A stretch of 64,000 nt of DNA from JAGVSZ01 sp019137045 (GTDB lineage Bacteria; Pseudomonadota; Gammaproteobacteria; Burkholderiales; SG8-39), in assembly GCA_046347635.1 (NCBI GenBank), contig JAXMFT010000010.1, forward strand, positions 124,001 through 188,000, written 5' to 3'. The position numbers and the translations under genes were made by a program. Shown piece by piece: positions 54,227-63,697 of this stretch. The first letter of the stretch is position 1. Every line of letters starts with the position of its first letter. The notes beneath the pieces were generated by a model. It saw only the letters and a list, made by a program, of their open reading frames with translations, was not told where the DNA came from and ran no database searches.

Positions 54227-56511
54227 GCCGCGTCGGGAGCTCGATCGTAGGAACCAGCGTCAAGCGCACCGACGTCATCGGCAAGGTCACCGGCACCGCC
54301 CGGTACGCCGGCGACGTGAAGCTCGCCGGGATGCTGCACGGAAAGATGAAGCGCAGCACGATCGCGCACGCGAACATCCGGCGCATCGACGCCAGCAGGG
54401 CGCTCGCGCTCCCGGGCGTGAAGGCGGTCCTCACGCACGAGAACGTGCCGCGCGTCCTGCACTACGGCGCGCCGCATCCGCGCTCGATCTCGGTCACCCG
54501 CGACCAGTACATCCTCGACCGGAAGGTGCGCTACTGGGGCGAGGGCGTGGCGGCCGTCGCGGCCACGAGCGAGGAGATCGCCGAGGAGGCGCTCGACCTG
54601 ATTGAGGTCGAATACGAGCCGCTGCCGGCGGTGTTCACCGTCGAGGCGGCGCAGGCGCCCGGAGCGCCGCAGATCCACGAGACCGCGTACGCGGGGAACG
54701 TCCTCTTCAAGCCGGTCGTCGTCACGCGCGGCGACGTCGCGCAGGGGTTCGCCGAGGCCGACCTGGTGATCGAGGGCGAGTACGAGACCGGCCGGCCGAC
54801 GCCCGCTTACATGGAACCCAACGTGTGCGTGTGCCAGTGGGACAACACCGGCAAGCTGACGGTGTGGGTCTCGACGCAGGCGGCGTTCATGGTGCGCGGG
54901 ATCCTCGCGGAAGTGCTCGGGCTTCCCCTGACCAGGGTGCGCGTCCTCGTCGACCACATGGGCGGCGGGTTCGGCGCGAAGCAGGACCTCTTCCAGCACG
55001 AGTTCCTGTGCGCGTTGCTGGCGAAGGAGACGCGCCACCCGGTGCGCATGGAGTACACGCGCGGCGAGACCTTCGTCGGCGGCCGCTCGCGCCACCCGTG
55101 CAAGATCTGGCTCAAGCAGGGCTTCAAGCGCGACGGCACCATCGTGGCGCGCGAGGCGAGGACGGTCTTCGACAGCGGCGCCTACGGTTCGCACGGCCCG
55201 GGCGTCACGATCGTCGGCACCACCGCGCTCACCTCGCTCTACCGGTGCGAGAACGTCCGGCTCGAGGGCCGCTGCGTCTACACCAACGCGCCGATCGCCG
55301 GCGCATTCCGCGGCTACGGCGTGGTGCAGACCTACTACGCGCTCGACATTCAGATGGACGAGGCGGCGGAGCGCCTGGGCATGGACCCGGTCGAGCTGAA
55401 GCTGAAGAATGCGGTGCGGGAAGGCGACATGGCGCCCTCGGACCATCCGCTCGTCGGGCACGGCCTGGAGGACTGCATCCGGCGCGGCGCCGCGGAGGTG
55501 GGGTGGGCGGCGCTGCGGCAGCGGCCGCGCGAGCAGGCGGGGACCCTGCGCCGCGGCTGGGGCATGGGGTGCGAGATGCACGGCTCGAGCGCCTACCCCG
55601 GCATCAAGGAGCAGGGCAACGCGATCGTGAAGATGAACGAGGACGGCACCGCGGTCCTGCTGACCGGCGCCGCCGGCCTCGGCACCGGCGCGCACACCGC
55701 GCTCGCGCAGATCGTCGCCGAGGAGCTGGGCCTCGCCTTCGACGCCGTGTCGGTGGTGCACGGCGACACCGACATCGTGCCGTGGGACATCGGCGCGTTC
55801 GCGAGCCACACCACGTTCATGGTGGGGCGCGCGGCGCAGATGGCGGCGGCGGAAGTGAAGCGGCAGCTCCTGCAGCGCGCGGGCGAGCAGCTCGAAGTGG
55901 CCGCCGAGGACCTCGAGGTCCGCGACGGCGTGATCGCGGTGCGCGGCGTGGCCGGCAGGCGCATCACGGTGCGCGAGTGCATGGGGCCGAAGCTCGGCAT
56001 CCCGGCCGCGAACCTCGTCGGCAACGGCACCTACACGCCGACCAAGTCGTACTCGTTCGCCGCGCACTTCGTCGAGGTGCAGGTCGACATCGCGACCGGG
56101 CAGATCGACGTGCTGCAGGTGATTCCGGTGCACGAGGTCGGGAAGGTGGTGCATCCGATCGCCGCCGCGGGCCAGATCGAAGGCGGCATCCAGCAGGGCA
56201 TCGGCCACACGCTCACCGAGGACTACGTGATCGATCCCGCGACCGGCCGCTCGCTCAACGCCGGGTTCGTCGACTACAAGATGCCGCTCTCGCTGGACAT
56301 GCCGCCGATCAGGACGATCCTCCTCGAGACCGCGCCCGACCCGGGCGGGCCGTACGGCGCGAAGGGCATCGGCGAGGACCCGATCATCGCGATCGGCCCG
56401 GCGATCGCGAACGCGGTGCACGACGCGATCGGCGTGCGCTTCCGTCACTTCCCGATCACCCCGGAGCAGGTGCTCGCGGCGCTGAAGGAGAAGGCCGGTG
56501 CAGCAGCCTGA
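54223..56511 (+). CDS. molybdenum hydroxylase Mo-cofactor subunit (xanthine dehydrogenase family, set 1)
   Basis: 762 residues: ATARYAGDVKLAGMLH-type N-terminal domain (GTARYAGDVKLAGMLHGKMK), Moco-binding domain with HMGGGFGAKQ, GAFRGYG and the catalytic Glu718 in YGAKGIGEDP. No CoxL VAYRCSFR loop, so not a CO dehydrogenase. Context suggests hydroxylation of a purine such as xanthine or hypoxanthine; substrate residues of classical XdhB cannot be confirmed by eye. GTG 54223; 3' end overlaps the GTPase gene by 14 bp. Confidence 0.92.
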   Translation: MSRVGSSIVGTSVKRTDVIGKVTGTARYAGDVKLAGMLHGKMKRSTIAHANIRRIDASRALALPGVKAVLTHENVPRVLHYGAPHPRSISVTRDQYILDRKVRYWGEGVAAVAATSEEIAEEALDLIEVEYEPLPAVFTVEAAQAPGAPQIHETAYAGNVLFKPVVVTRGDVAQGFAEADLVIEGEYETGRPTPAYMEPNVCVCQWDNTGKLTVWVSTQAAFMVRGILAEVLGLPLTRVRVLVDHMGGGFGAKQDLFQHEFLCALLAKETRHPVRMEYTRGETFVGGRSRHPCKIWLKQGFKRDGTIVAREARTVFDSGAYGSHGPGVTIVGTTALTSLYRCENVRLEGRCVYTNAPIAGAFRGYGVVQTYYALDIQMDEAAERLGMDPVELKLKNAVREGDMAPSDHPLVGHGLEDCIRRGAAEVGWAALRQRPREQAGTLRRGWGMGCEMHGSSAYPGIKEQGNAIVKMNEDGTAVLLTGAAGLGTGAHTALAQIVAEELGLAFDAVSVVHGDTDIVPWDIGAFASHTTFMVGRAAQMAAAEVKRQLLQRAGEQLEVAAEDLEVRDGVIAVRGVAGRRITVRECMGPKLGIPAANLVGNGTYTPTKSYSFAAHFVEVQVDIATGQIDVLQVIPVHEVGKVVHPIAAAGQIEGGIQQGIGHTLTEDYVIDPATGRSLNAGFVDYKMPLSLDMPPIRTILLETAPDPGGPYGAKGIGEDPIIAIGPAIANAVHDAIGVRFRHFPITPEQVLAALKEKAGAAA

Positions 56512-57508
56512 GCCCGCGGCGCGCCCGCCGGTCCCGGTCACGATTCTCACCGGCTTCCTGGGTGCGGGGAAGACGACGCTGCTCAACTACATCCTCACCG
56601 AGCGCCACGGGCACCGCATCGCGGTGATCGAGAACGAGTTCGGCGAGGTCAACGTCGACGCGGGTCTCGTACTCACCTCAGAGGAGCAGATCTACGAGTT
56701 CACCAACGGCTGCATCTGCTGCGTCGGGAGCGTGCGCACAGACCTGATCAGGATCCTGAGGGAGCTGATGGCGCGGCGCGAGAAGTTCGACCACATCCTG
56801 GTCGAGACGAGCGGGCTGGCCGATCCGCAGCCGGTCGCCGCGACCTTCTTCGTCGACGACGCGGTGGCGCGGCAGGTCTCGCTCGACGGCATCGTCACGC
56901 TGGTGGACGCGAAGCACATCGCGCAGCACCTGGACGATCCCGGCCTGCGCGGGCACGACAACCAGGCGGTCGACCAGATCGTGACCGCCGACCGCGTCAT
57001 CGTGAACAAGGTGGACCTCGTCGGCGAGGCGGAGGCGGCCGCGGTCGAGGCGCGCGTGCGCAGCCTGAACGCGACCGCGGAGATCATCCGCTCGAGCTAC
57101 GCGAAGGTCGCGCTCGAGCGCATCCTCGGCATCGGCGCGTTCGACCTGGCGCAGACGATGGCGATCGAGCCGGATTTCCTCGACGACCACCACCACGCGC
57201 ACAGTCACGATCCGGAGGTCGAGTCGTTCGCAGTGGTGCACGGAGAGAACTTCAGTCAGGCCCGCCTCGCCGGGTTCCTGAAGCGCCTGCTCGACGCGCA
57301 CGGCGACGACCTCTTCCGCGTGAAAGGCATCGTCGCGGTGGCGGGCGACCACCGCCGCTACGTGCTGCAGGCGGTGCACCGGATCATGGAGCTGCGGCCC
57401 GCCAACCCGTGGGGGCAGTCGACGCCGTCGAGCAAGATCGTGTTCATCGGGCGCAACCTCGACCGCGCGGCGATCGAGGCAGGGCTCGAGGCCTGTCTCG
57501 CCGCGTGA
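56498..57508 (+). CDS. COG0523 (CobW/ZNG-like) GTPase metallochaperone
   Basis: 336 residues: Walker A GFLGAGKTTLLN (19-30), CXCC metal site GCICC (Cys72-75), guanine-recognition VNKVD (~167), His-rich DDHHHAHSHD insert (~228-237) and the CobW C-terminal domain. Such GTPases deliver zinc or other metals to client enzymes. Its place inside the operon suggests the zinc-dependent deaminase upstream as client (inference). GTG 56498 lies within the previous gene. Confidence 0.9.
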   Translation: MQQPEPAARPPVPVTILTGFLGAGKTTLLNYILTERHGHRIAVIENEFGEVNVDAGLVLTSEEQIYEFTNGCICCVGSVRTDLIRILRELMARREKFDHILVETSGLADPQPVAATFFVDDAVARQVSLDGIVTLVDAKHIAQHLDDPGLRGHDNQAVDQIVTADRVIVNKVDLVGEAEAAAVEARVRSLNATAEIIRSSYAKVALERILGIGAFDLAQTMAIEPDFLDDHHHAHSHDPEVESFAVVHGENFSQARLAGFLKRLLDAHGDDLFRVKGIVAVAGDHRRYVLQAVHRIMELRPANPWGQSTPSSKIVFIGRNLDRAAIEAGLEACLAA

Positions 57509-57530
57509 GGCGAGGCGCGAGCCGTGCGGC

Positions 57531-58286
57531 GTGATCGACGACCCGGTCTTCTACTTCGCCGCCGTCCCGGCTGTGCTCCTCTACGGAATCGCGAAGGGCG
57601 GCTTTGCCGGCGGGTTCGGCATCGTCGCGGTGCCGCTCATGGCGCTCGCGGTCCCGGTGCCGCAGGCCGCGGCGATCATGCTGCCGATCCTGCTCGTGAT
57701 GGATCTCGCGGCAGTGTGGGCGTACCGGCGCTCGTTCGACCGCGGGCTGATCAGGCTGCTCCTTCCGGCGAGCCTGGTCGGCATGGGCATCGGCACGGCG
57801 GCGTTCCGCTATCTCACGCCGGACGCGATCCGGCTCGCGCTCGGGGTGATCGCGGTCGCCTTCGTCCTCTACCGCTGGGCCATGCACGCGCCCGATGCAC
57901 CGCCGGCCCCGCGCTCGGCGGGGAAGGGCTGGCTCTGGGCGACGGTGTCCGGGGTCACCGGGTTCATCGCCCACGCCGGCAGCCCGCCGCTGCAGGTGTA
58001 CCTGCTGCCGCTGCGGCTGCCGCCGGCGATCCTCGTCGGCACGGTGGCGGTCCTGTTCGCAGGCCTCAACTACGCGAAGATCGTGCCCTACTGGTGGCTC
58101 GGGCTGCTGAGCCTGCAGAACGTGGCGACGGCCGCCGCACTGGTGCCGGTGGGCGTCGCGGGCGTCTACATCGGGCTGTGGCTGCAGCGGCGGGTCAACG
58201 CGAAGCTGTTCTACACGCTGATCTACGCGTTTCTGCTGCTGACGGGACTGAAGCTCTTCTACGACGGGCTGCGGGCCATCTACTGA
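57531..58286 (+). CDS. TSUP (TauE/SafE-like) membrane transporter
   Basis: 251 residues, about eight hydrophobic segments, with the family repeats GIAKGGFAGGFGIVAVPL (~19-36) and GVTGFIAHAGSPPLQVYLLP (~141-160). TSUP proteins export sulfite or organic anions. Within this operon it may handle a purine breakdown product, but substrate is unknown. GTG 57531. Confidence 0.87.
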   Translation: MIDDPVFYFAAVPAVLLYGIAKGGFAGGFGIVAVPLMALAVPVPQAAAIMLPILLVMDLAAVWAYRRSFDRGLIRLLLPASLVGMGIGTAAFRYLTPDAIRLALGVIAVAFVLYRWAMHAPDAPPAPRSAGKGWLWATVSGVTGFIAHAGSPPLQVYLLPLRLPPAILVGTVAVLFAGLNYAKIVPYWWLGLLSLQNVATAAALVPVGVAGVYIGLWLQRRVNAKLFYTLIYAFLLLTGLKLFYDGLRAIY

Positions 58287-58296
58287 GCGCTGCGCG

Positions 58297-59172
58297 ATGA
58301 GGCCCGCCGCCTTCGACTATCGCGCCCCGGCGACGCTCGGGGAGGCGCTCGCGCTGCTCGCCGCGCATCCGGGCGCGAAGCTCCTCGCCGGAGGGCAGAG
58401 CCTGGTTCCGGTGCTCAACTTGCGGCTCGCCGCGCCGCCGCTCCTCGTCGACCTGCGCCGCATCCCGGAGCTCGCGCGCAGCGTGCTCGAACACGACGGC
58501 GCGCTGACGCTAGGGGCGATGACGCGGCATCGCGTATTCGAGCGGGACGCGCGCGTGCGCGCGGCGCAGCCGCTCGCGGCGGCCGCCGTCCCGCACATCG
58601 CGCACGTGGCGATTCGCAATCGAGGCACCATCGGCGGCAGCCTCTGCCATGCCGATCCGGCGGCCGAGTGGCCGGCGGTCACGCTCGCCTGCGACGCGGC
58701 GATGACGATCGCGGGTTCCGCGGGAACGCGGACGGTCGACGCAGCAGATTTCTTCACCGGGCTGTTCGAGACGGCGGTCGGCACAGGCGAGATCCTGACC
58801 GCGGTGCGGTTCCCGGCGTGGCCGGCGCGACGCCGGCACGGGTTCGCGGAGGTCGCGCGGCGGCACGGCGACTTCGCGCTCGTCGGCGTGGCGGCGGCGG
58901 TCGATCTGGACGAGCGGGGCGCGGTCGCGCTGGCGCGGATCGCCGTATTCGGCGCGGCGGACGCCCCGGTGCTCGCGCAGGAGGCGGCGCAGGCGCTCGT
59001 CGGCCGGCGCGGCGAGGGCGCCGCGCGGGAGGCGGGCCGCCTCGCGCGCGCGCGGATCGCGCCGCGGTCGGACCATCACGCGAGCGCCGAATACCGGTCC
59101 GAGCTCGTCGAGGTGCTGGTGCGCCGCGCGCTCGGCCAGGCGCTCGGCGTCGCGCCGGCGAAGGCGGCCTGA
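58297..59172 (+). CDS. molybdenum hydroxylase FAD subunit (set 2)
   Basis: 291 residues: LLAGGQSLVPVLNLRLAAP (FAD motif, ~33-51), AIRNRGTIGGSLCHADPAAE and SAEYRSELVEVLVRRAL. Closer to the CoxM/NdhF type than set 1. The stop overlaps the next ATG (TGATG). Confidence 0.92.
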   Translation: MRPAAFDYRAPATLGEALALLAAHPGAKLLAGGQSLVPVLNLRLAAPPLLVDLRRIPELARSVLEHDGALTLGAMTRHRVFERDARVRAAQPLAAAAVPHIAHVAIRNRGTIGGSLCHADPAAEWPAVTLACDAAMTIAGSAGTRTVDAADFFTGLFETAVGTGEILTAVRFPAWPARRRHGFAEVARRHGDFALVGVAAAVDLDERGAVALARIAVFGAADAPVLAQEAAQALVGRRGEGAAREAGRLARARIAPRSDHHASAEYRSELVEVLVRRALGQALGVAPAKAA

Positions 59173-59642
59173 TGCCGGTCGAGATCGCGCTCACGGTGAA
59201 CGGCGTGCCGGTGCGCGCCGTGGTCGAGCCGCGGCAGTCGCTCGCCGATTTTCTGCGCGAGGACCTCGCGCTCACCGGGACGCACCTGGGATGCGAGCAC
59301 GGTGCGTGCGGCGCGTGCACCGTGCTCGTCGACGGCGCGGCGGTGCGCTCCTGCCTGGTGTTCGCGGTGCAGGCCGACGGCGGCGAGGTCGTGACCGTCG
59401 AAGGCCTCGCCCAGGGCGGGGCGCTCTCGCCGCTGCAGCGCGCGTTCCGCGCGCATCACGCACTCCAATGCGGGTTCTGCACGCCCGGATTCCTCGTCGC
59501 CGCGACGGCGCTCCTCGCGGAGAACCCGGACCCGACGGCCGACGAGGTGCGCGCGGCGCTCTCCGGGCAGATTTGCCGCTGCACCGGTTACGTCGGCATC
59601 GTCGAAGCGGTGCTCGCCGCGGCCAAGGCGGAACGCGCATGA
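59172..59642 (+). CDS. molybdenum hydroxylase 2Fe-2S subunit (set 2)
   Basis: 156 residues with GCEHGACGACTVLVDG, LQCGFCTPGFLVA and QICRCTGYVGIV, giving two 2Fe-2S clusters. Overlaps the large subunit by 4 bp (ATGA). Confidence 0.94.
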   Translation: MPVEIALTVNGVPVRAVVEPRQSLADFLREDLALTGTHLGCEHGACGACTVLVDGAAVRSCLVFAVQADGGEVVTVEGLAQGGALSPLQRAFRAHHALQCGFCTPGFLVAATALLAENPDPTADEVRAALSGQICRCTGYVGIVEAVLAAAKAERA

Positions 59643-61825
59643 GCTGGGTCGGGCGCGCGGTCGAGCGCAGCGAGGACCTGCGCTTCGTCACCGGACGCGG
59701 GCGCTACGTCGACGACCTGAAATTCCCGGGCATGCTGCACGCCGTCGTGGTGCGCAGCACCCACGCCCACGCGCTGCTGCGCAGGATCGACGCGTCCGCG
59801 GCGCGCGCGCTGCCCGGCGTCGCCGCGGTGTACACCTTCCCCGACGTCGCGCAGCACGCGCTCCCGATCCCGGTCCGGACCGGGCCGCTCGCCGGCACCG
59901 AGCGCTACCTCCAGCGCCCGCTCGCGGCCGACCGCGTGCGCTACGTGGGCGAGCCGGTCGCGCTCGTGGTGGCGCGCGACCGCTACGTCGCGGAGGACGC
60001 GGCGGAGCTCGTGGCGGTCGACTATGCGCCGTTGGCGCCGGTGGTGGACGCGGCGGCGGCCCGCCTCGACAAGACGCTGCTCTTTCCGCAGGCCGGGACC
60101 AACCGCGCCTGCGCCTACCGCGTCGCGCTGGGAGACGTCGATGCGGCCTTCGCCCGCGCCGACTACGTGCGCGTCGAGACCTTCCGCTGCCATCGCCACG
60201 GCGCGGTGCCGATGGAGACGCGCGGCCTCGTTTGCCGCGAGGAAGCCGGCGTGCTCGAGGTGTGGGGCGCAACGAAGGTGCCGTTCTGGAACCGGCGCAC
60301 GCTCGCCGCGATGCTCGGGCGCCCGGTGGAGTCGATCGCGCTGCTCGAGGTGGACGTCGGCGGCAGCTTCGGTGCGCGCGGGGAGTTCTATCCCGAAGAC
60401 CTGCTGATTCCGTTCGCGGCGCTCGCGCTCGGGCGGCCGGTGAAGTGGATCGAGGACCGGCGCGAGCACCTGATGGCGGCGAACCACTCGCGCGAGATGG
60501 CGTGCGAGTTGTCGGTGGCGCTCGCGCGCGACGGTACGCTGCTCGGTCTGCGCGGGCGGCTCGCGGTGGACATGGGTGCGTACGTGCGCACCAACGCCGG
60601 CGTCGTGCCGTCGAAAGCCGCGCAGTTCCTGCTCGGGCCCTATCGGCTGCGGGACTTCGCGTGCGACGTCGAGCTCGCGATGACCAACAAGACACCGGTC
60701 GGGACCTATCGTGCGCCGGGGCGGTTCGAGGCCAACTTCTTCCGCGAGCGGCTGTTCGACATCGCCTGCGGCGAACTGGGGCTGGACCGCGTCGCGTTCC
60801 GCGCGCGCAATCTGCTGCGCCCCGACGAGCTGCCATGGTCGATCGGGAAGACGGTGCCGTACGAGCCGGAGACGGCGTACGACACCGGCGACTATCCGGG
60901 GCTCTTCCGCCGCGCGCTCGAGGTCTTCGACTACGCCGGGCGTGTCGAGCGCGCCGCCGGCCGCCGGGACGGCCGGCTGGAAGGGATCGGATTCGGCTGC
61001 TTCGTCGAGTCGAGCGGCGCCGGGCCGGCAGAGACCGCGCGCGTCGTCGCCCGCGGCGAGGGTCGGTTCGATCTCTACACCGGGACCTCCTCCTCCGGCC
61101 AGGGGCACGAGACCGCGCTTGCGCAGATCCTCGCCGACGCCCTCGGCGTCGCGCCCGACGCAATCACCGTGCATCACGGCTCGACCGGCCTCGTGCCGCA
61201 GGGCTTCGGCACCTTCCACAGCCGCGCGGTGGTCGTGGGGGGGAGCGCAGTGAAGCTCGCCGGCGAGAAGCTCGCCGCGCAGCTCGCGCAGCACCCGGAG
61301 GCCGCGCACGCCGGGCTGGAAGCGCTCGCGACCTTCGAAGTGTCCGAGCGCACCTACACCTATGGCGTGCATCTTTGCCACGTCGCGGTCGACCCCGAGA
61401 CGGCCCAGGTCGAAGTGCTCGACTACCTCTCCACCGAGGACGTGGGCCGCGCCGTGAATCCGTTGATCGTCCACGGCCAGGCGATCGGGGCGGCAGTGCA
61501 GGGGCTCGGCGGAGCATTCCTGGACGAGTTCAAGTACGACGCCCACGGGCAGCTGCTCACCGGCTCGTTCGCGGACTACCTGCTGCCGACCGCCACCGAC
61601 TTCCCGCACGTCGCCGCGCTGACTCTCGAGGAGTCGCCCTCGCTCCTCAACCCGCTCGGCGCCAAGGGAGCGGGGGAGGGCGGCATCGTCGCGGTCGGTG
61701 CCGCGGTCGGGAACGCGGTCGCGCACGCGCTTGCCCCCCTGGGCGTCGTGATTACCGCGATGCCCCTGTCGCTTGACAACCTCGCGCGCGCGATCCGCGC
61801 GGCGCGCGACGAAGGGGGCGCGTAG
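59639..61825 (+). CDS. molybdenum hydroxylase Mo-cofactor subunit (set 2)
   Basis: 728 residues: RAVERSEDLRFVTGRGRYVD start, DVGGSFGARGEFYPED and GTYRAPGRFEANFF Moco-domain motifs, and catalytic Glu680 in LGAKGAGEGG. The active-site loop lacks the CoxL Cys (no VAYRCSFR), so it is an aldehyde/heterocycle hydroxylase of the broad family. Diverged from set 1, so probably a different substrate in the same pathway (inference). Confidence 0.92.
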   Translation: MSWVGRAVERSEDLRFVTGRGRYVDDLKFPGMLHAVVVRSTHAHALLRRIDASAARALPGVAAVYTFPDVAQHALPIPVRTGPLAGTERYLQRPLAADRVRYVGEPVALVVARDRYVAEDAAELVAVDYAPLAPVVDAAAARLDKTLLFPQAGTNRACAYRVALGDVDAAFARADYVRVETFRCHRHGAVPMETRGLVCREEAGVLEVWGATKVPFWNRRTLAAMLGRPVESIALLEVDVGGSFGARGEFYPEDLLIPFAALALGRPVKWIEDRREHLMAANHSREMACELSVALARDGTLLGLRGRLAVDMGAYVRTNAGVVPSKAAQFLLGPYRLRDFACDVELAMTNKTPVGTYRAPGRFEANFFRERLFDIACGELGLDRVAFRARNLLRPDELPWSIGKTVPYEPETAYDTGDYPGLFRRALEVFDYAGRVERAAGRRDGRLEGIGFGCFVESSGAGPAETARVVARGEGRFDLYTGTSSSGQGHETALAQILADALGVAPDAITVHHGSTGLVPQGFGTFHSRAVVVGGSAVKLAGEKLAAQLAQHPEAAHAGLEALATFEVSERTYTYGVHLCHVAVDPETAQVEVLDYLSTEDVGRAVNPLIVHGQAIGAAVQGLGGAFLDEFKYDAHGQLLTGSFADYLLPTATDFPHVAALTLEESPSLLNPLGAKGAGEGGIVAVGAAVGNAVAHALAPLGVVITAMPLSLDNLARAIRAARDEGGA

Positions 61826-61876
61826 GCGCGGAAAGACGGTATGCTTGTGCGCGCAGTACCCAAGGAGGAGGCAGTC

Positions 61877-62857
61877 ATGACCATTCGTCCCCGGACTTTC
61901 GTTCGCGTCGCCGCGGCGCTCGCCGCGGTGGTTTTCGCCGGCACCGCGCTGGCGCAGGACGTCAACGTGCGCTTCTCGTGGAAGCTCAAGGGCGAGTACG
62001 CGCAGATGTTCGTCGCGCAGGAGAAGGGCTACTACAAGCAGGAAGGCATCAACGTGCGTCTCGGCGAAGGGGCCGGCGCACCGGCGGCGCTCGGGGCGCT
62101 GGTGCAAGGCCAGGAGGACGCGGTGCTGCTGCCCGGGATCCACGCTCTGGCCGCGATCAGCAAGGGGATGCCGCTGAAGCTGATCGCCCTCTACTTCCCG
62201 GTCACGCCCACGGCGATCATCTCCTACCCGGACAACCCGATCCGCACGCCCAAGGACCTCGAGGGCAAGACCCTGCCGTCCGCGGTGGGCGAGACCGCGA
62301 CCACGTACCTCGAGGTGCTGTGCCGGGCGAGTAACATCGACTGCACGAAGATCACCAGGATCCAGATGGCGTCGCAGGCACGCGCCGCGCAGTTCGTCGC
62401 GCGCAAGGTCGACGGCTTGAGCGTCTTCCAGACGAACGAACTGCCGCTGCTCCGGGCGCAGCACAAGGACGTCCAGTTCGTCGTCCTCGACCTGGCGCGC
62501 CACGGGCTGAGGGTTCCGGGCATGGCGCTCGTGTCGAGCGACAGGCTGATCGCGGAGAAGCCCGAAGCGCTGAAGAAGCTGCTGCGCGCCACCGCCAAGG
62601 GTGTGATCGAGGCGCGCAAGGATCCGGCGGAGGCGGCGCGCCTCATGCTGAAGAGCTGGTCCGGCGGTCCCCCCGAGGCGATCGTCACCGAGCAGGTCAA
62701 GGCGACCGTCGAGGCGATCCCGGTCGGCGGCGGGCGGCCGATCGGCTGGATCGACGAGAAGGTGATCGCGTCCGCGCTCGAGATGTTGCAGGGCGCGAAG
62801 GAGATCGACGCTCCGAAACCCGTGAGCACGTACTACACGAACGCGCTGCTGCAGTAA
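61877..62857 (+). CDS. NMT1-like ABC transporter substrate-binding protein (importer 2)
   Basis: 326 residues: signal peptide ending ALAQD, mature VNVRFSWKLKGEYAQMFVAQ and GYYKQEGINVRLGEGAGAPA typical of NMT1-type binders. Strong RBS AAGGAGGAGG. A possible internal promoter element TATGCT lies upstream (61840-61845). Paralogous in fold, not close in sequence, to the binding protein at 48895. A 10-bp hairpin follows. Confidence 0.9.
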   Translation: MTIRPRTFVRVAAALAAVVFAGTALAQDVNVRFSWKLKGEYAQMFVAQEKGYYKQEGINVRLGEGAGAPAALGALVQGQEDAVLLPGIHALAAISKGMPLKLIALYFPVTPTAIISYPDNPIRTPKDLEGKTLPSAVGETATTYLEVLCRASNIDCTKITRIQMASQARAAQFVARKVDGLSVFQTNELPLLRAQHKDVQFVVLDLARHGLRVPGMALVSSDRLIAEKPEALKKLLRATAKGVIEARKDPAEAARLMLKSWSGGPPEAIVTEQVKATVEAIPVGGGRPIGWIDEKVIASALEMLQGAKEIDAPKPVSTYYTNALLQ

Positions 62858-62879
62858 TACGGCTCCTGCCCCGAGCGAA

Positions 62880-62901
62880 ACGAGCCGCCCCGGCGGCTCG
62901 T
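62880..62901 (+). other. intercistronic hairpin after the second NMT1-type binding protein
   Basis: Perfect 10-bp inverted repeat (62880-62889 with 62892-62901) followed by CGCTTTATA, in the 52-bp gap before the permease. Weak terminator or mRNA stabiliser; it mirrors the hairpin after the first binding-protein gene. Confidence 0.6.
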
Positions 62902-62909
62902 CGCTTTAT

Positions 62910-63683
62910 ATGGCCCGACGAAACTTCCGGCGCGCGCTGATCGAGCGCCTCGCCGCGCCGATCCTCGCCGCCGGCATCCTGCTGCTCTGGCAGGCCGCGG
63001 TGGCGGTGTTCGGCATCTCCGAATTCATCCTTCCCTCGCCGTGGGCGATCATCAGCCGCATCTACACCGACTTTGCGCTGCTCGCCGCGCACACGCGCGT
63101 GACGATGACCGAGGTCGTGGGCGGATTCGGGCTCGCCGCGCTGACAGGCGTGCCGTTCGCGCTCGCGATCTTCTACTCGCGCATCGTCGAGAAGGCGATC
63201 TACCCGCTGCTCGTCGGCCTGCAGACGATCCCGAAGGTGGCGCTTGCACCGCTGCTGGTCCTGTACCTCGGTTACGGCTGGGCGCCGAAGATCTTCCTCG
63301 CGTTCCTGATCTCGTTCTTCCCGATCGTGATCTCCACGGTGGTCGGATTGCAGTCCCTCGACAAGGGGCTCGTACACCTGGTGCGCTCGATGGGCGCGAG
63401 CGAACATCAGACCTTCTGGAAGATCCGCTTGCCGGCCGCGCTGCCGAGCGTGTTCGGCGGCTTCAAGGTCGGGGTCGCGCTCGCGGTGATCGGCGCGGTG
63501 ATTGGGGAGTACGTCGCGTCCGAGCGCGGGCTGGGCTACATGCAGATGCAGGCGACATCGCAATTCGACACCACGCTCAACTTCGCCTCGGTCGTGGTGA
63601 TCTCGCTCGTGGGCGTGGTGCTGTACTTCGTGCTGGCGGCGTTCGAGGCGCGGCTCGTGTTCCAGCGCGACCGGGCGCGCTAG
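62910..63683 (+). CDS. ABC transporter permease (importer 2)
   Basis: 257 residues, six helices, with QTIPKVALAPLLVLYLGYGW and the EAA loop SMGASEHQTFWKIRLPAALP. SsuC/ThiX-like. ATG 62910, no strong RBS; translation may depend on the preceding hairpin region. Confidence 0.92.
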   Translation: MARRNFRRALIERLAAPILAAGILLLWQAAVAVFGISEFILPSPWAIISRIYTDFALLAAHTRVTMTEVVGGFGLAALTGVPFALAIFYSRIVEKAIYPLLVGLQTIPKVALAPLLVLYLGYGWAPKIFLAFLISFFPIVISTVVGLQSLDKGLVHLVRSMGASEHQTFWKIRLPAALPSVFGGFKVGVALAVIGAVIGEYVASERGLGYMQMQATSQFDTTLNFASVVVISLVGVVLYFVLAAFEARLVFQRDRAR

Positions 63684-63697
63684 GGTGGTGGGGGTCG

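Noticed and set aside
59639..61825. Calling the second hydroxylase a CO dehydrogenase (CoxL)
   Set aside because: The VAYRCSFR active-site loop with the Cu-binding Cys is missing; the matching region reads GTYRAPGRFE.
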